37,035 nucleotides of DNA, from positions 1 through 37,035 of IMG/VR virus record IMGVR_UViG_3300020459_000003; one strand, given 5' to 3'. Shown piece by piece: positions 35,557-37,035 of the stretch. Numbering within the stretch: the stretch's first letter is position 1; the number at the start of each line of letters is the position of its first letter. The notes beneath the pieces were generated by a model. It was given only the letters and a program-made list of their open reading frames with translations. It searched no databases and had not been told where the DNA came from. The stretch comes from a virus. The translations under genes and the position numbers were made by a program.

Positions 35557-37035
35557 GCCAAACAACTGTAAAGGTACAACTGCAGCAGCGATACGACACC
35601 GCAGCAAATTGGACTTCAGCAAATCCAACTTTATTAGCTGGAGAGATTGGCTATGAGAGCAATACCAGTAAATTTAAGATCGGGGATGGAAATACCCAAT
35701 GGTCATCTTTAGCGTATGCCCCTGGATCTGGAGGATATACAGCAGGGACTGGAGTATCTATAAGCGCTTCTAATGTCATCAGCGCTAGTGCAGTTGCCTT
35801 AAGTCAGGTTTTCACGGCTGTTAATCAAACGGCTCATTTAGCATTAACGACGCAAGAAGGCGACATAGTTGTCAGGTCAGATGAAAACAAAAGCTACGTG
35901 AGAAATTCCGGCTCAGCCTCTGATATGACTGATTACACATTGTTGGCCACCCCGACTGACGCAGTACTCAGTATTAACGGCCAAACAGGTGCCATAACCG
36001 CTGATCAGCTCGCTGCTGCTATAGAAAGCGCAACAGATTCTAATACTTTCACGGACGCAGATCACACAAAGCTAAACGCAATTGAAGCTAGTGCTACTGC
36101 CGATCAAACTGGGGCCGAAATAAAAACTGCTTATGAAGCCGAGTCAGACACTAACGCCTATACAGACGCAGAAAAAACTAAGTTAGCGGGTATAGAAGCT
36201 TCAGCAACTGGCGATCAAACTGGAGCAGAAATCAAGACAGCCTATGAGGCAGAAGCAGATACTAATGCTTACACAGACGCAGAAAAAACAAAACTTTCAG
36301 GTGTTGCTACTTCTGCAAATAATTATTCACACCCAACTACTGCGGGTAATGTTCATGTGCCGACTGGTGGCAGCGCGGGGCAATTTTTAAAATATAGCTC
36401 TTCTGGGACTGCTGTTTGGGCTGCTGATAATGACACTACTTACTCAGTAGGTGATGGTGGTTTAACTACTAATGATTTTACAAACGCAGACCACACAAAA
36501 TTAGACGGCATTGCAGCGAGTGCTAATAATTACGCAATATCAACAGATCTATTAGATGAAGATAATTTTGCTACTAACTCAGCGACTAAAGTTCCTAGCC
36601 AACAATCAGTAAAAGCATATGTAGATACGGCTGATGCGTTAAAGGCTAATCTTAGCGGTGCAACTTTCACGGGTGCGATAGCTGGCCCTAGTGCAACCTT
36701 TACTGATGACGGGGCAACTGGTGCGGTTGTCAGTATTCAAGGCGACGACGCGCAGCAATGGGGCTTTCATATTGGCAATAGCACTTATCACAATTCTCAA
36801 GCTTCAGGGCTTAAATCTTATATACAAGATGACGGCGATTTAGAACTGGCACATTACGCAAACGCTGAATATAGGAACTGGTGGATCTCTCAGCATGATG
36901 GAACAACTGGTAGATATAACATTTATTGCACAGCGGCTGGTTCTATTTATTTATACAACGCAGGAACTGCCAAGCTAAATACCACAACGGCGGGAATAAC
37001 CGTTACTGGATCAGTTACCGATGATAAGGGTGATG
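35553..37035 (+). CDS. Tail fibre protein, N-terminal part (continues at base 1, ends at 377)
   Basis: The gene starts at ATG 35553, overlapping the previous stop, and is open to the window end. Closed into a circle it encodes 595 residues. Residues ~5-55 (QLQQRYDTAANWTSANPTLL, AGEIGYESNTSKFKIGDGNT) match the N-terminal domain of Mtd-like fibres that attaches to the tail. Residues 167-240 are two 37-residue repeats (TDAEKTKLAGIEASA, then GDQTGAEIKTAYEAE) and a partial third, a trimeric coiled-fibre pattern known in marine phages. A beta-rich end follows. The bases after 36963 duplicate bases 1-72. Confidence 0.85.
   Translation, partial: MSQTTVKVQLQQRYDTAANWTSANPTLLAGEIGYESNTSKFKIGDGNTQWSSLAYAPGSGGYTAGTGVSISASNVISASAVALSQVFTAVNQTAHLALTTQEGDIVVRSDENKSYVRNSGSASDMTDYTLLATPTDAVLSINGQTGAITADQLAAAIESATDSNTFTDADHTKLNAIEASATADQTGAEIKTAYEAESDTNAYTDAEKTKLAGIEASATGDQTGAEIKTAYEAEADTNAYTDAEKTKLSGVATSANNYSHPTTAGNVHVPTGGSAGQFLKYSSSGTAVWAADNDTTYSVGDGGLTTNDFTNADHTKLDGIAASANNYAISTDLLDEDNFATNSATKVPSQQSVKAYVDTADALKANLSGATFTGAIAGPSATFTDDGATGAVVSIQGDDAQQWGFHIGNSTYHNSQASGLKSYIQDDGDLELAHYANAEYRNWWISQHDGTTGRYNIYCTAAGSIYLYNAGTAKLNTTTAGITVTGSVTDDKGD
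36051..36300 (+). repeat. 111-bp tandem repeats in the fibre shaft
   Basis: Units start at 36051, 36162 and 36273 (the third is partial), each 111 bp (37 residues), with TDA(D/E)(H/K)TKL...IEASA.DQTGAEIKTAYEAE. Most differences are third-base changes, so the protein repeat is kept under selection while the DNA has drifted. Confidence 0.85.
36964..37035. repeat. Terminal direct repeat, right copy
   Basis: Identical to bases 1-72 and in the same reading frame of the fibre gene. It marks closure of the circular genome. Confidence 0.95.

Noticed and set aside
1-37035. Reverse transcriptase / diversity-generating retroelement for the Mtd-like fibre
   Set aside because: No reverse transcriptase motif (YxDD) or template-variable repeat pair was seen near the fibre genes.

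Overview
The window is a complete temperate, tailed-phage genome. Its last 72 bases (36964-37035) repeat its first 72 exactly, and the tail-fibre reading frame runs through that junction without a break, so the sequence is a circular unit of about 36,963 bp opened inside the fibre gene. The morphogenesis genes follow the lambda/HK97 plan of a siphovirus: small terminase, GpA-type large terminase, gpW-like connector, GpB-type portal, fused protease-capsid, gpFII/gpU-like joining proteins, major tail protein, a frameshifted chaperone pair, tape measure, tail tip and fibre. The host is probably a marine picocyanobacterium (Synechococcus or Prochlorococcus). The 2.5-6.7 kb block resembles small hypothetical and exported proteins that I know from marine cyanophages, a flavin-dependent halogenase sits beside the fibre as in some cyanophages, and the attP core matches the 3' half of a tRNA-Pro(UGG). 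The host call is inference.

Layout. 1-1468: end of the tail fibre, a glycine-rich distal fibre protein and a 45-residue protein. 1461-2501: halogenase. 2498-6704: accessory block of membrane and signal-peptide proteins on both strands. 6710-8330: leftward mini-transcripts, each tending to have its own promoter and terminator; one of them seems to be a non-coding RNA. 8330-12397: leftward DNA-metabolism genes (cytosine methyltransferase with a nested second frame, RusA resolvase, winged-helix protein, PD-(D/E)XK exonuclease, ribbon-helix-helix protein). 12428-13571: control region with a 51-residue protein and an HTH repressor candidate. 13631-15186: rightward recombination genes (Sak3/DUF1071 annealing protein, SSB). 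15204-16630: attP and tyrosine integrase. 16619-16996: a tandemly repeated, structured, non-coding element. 16995-18145: two leftward genes. 18202-19483: rightward genes. 19484-19677: probable cos region. 19678-35556 and on through the junction: packaging, head and tail genes.

Control. A 10-bp palindrome, GGGTWGACCC, occurs six times, almost always lying in the spacer between recognisable -35 and -10 boxes. It precedes the leftward mini-transcripts, the leftward DNA-metabolism operon, the rightward recombination operon and the HTH gene at 12810 itself. The simplest reading is a lysogeny repressor regulon with autoregulation. A second, overlapping back-to-back promoter pair lies at 18202-18249.

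The most unusual material is non-coding. Downstream of the integrase, 139-bp-spaced units repeat two hairpins whose loops are conserved (TAATCGT and ACCRCGTAGGGCT) while the stems change on both sides, the mark of a selected RNA fold. At 8118-8289, an operator-controlled promoter faces a strong terminator with no gene between them. I recognise no endolysin.
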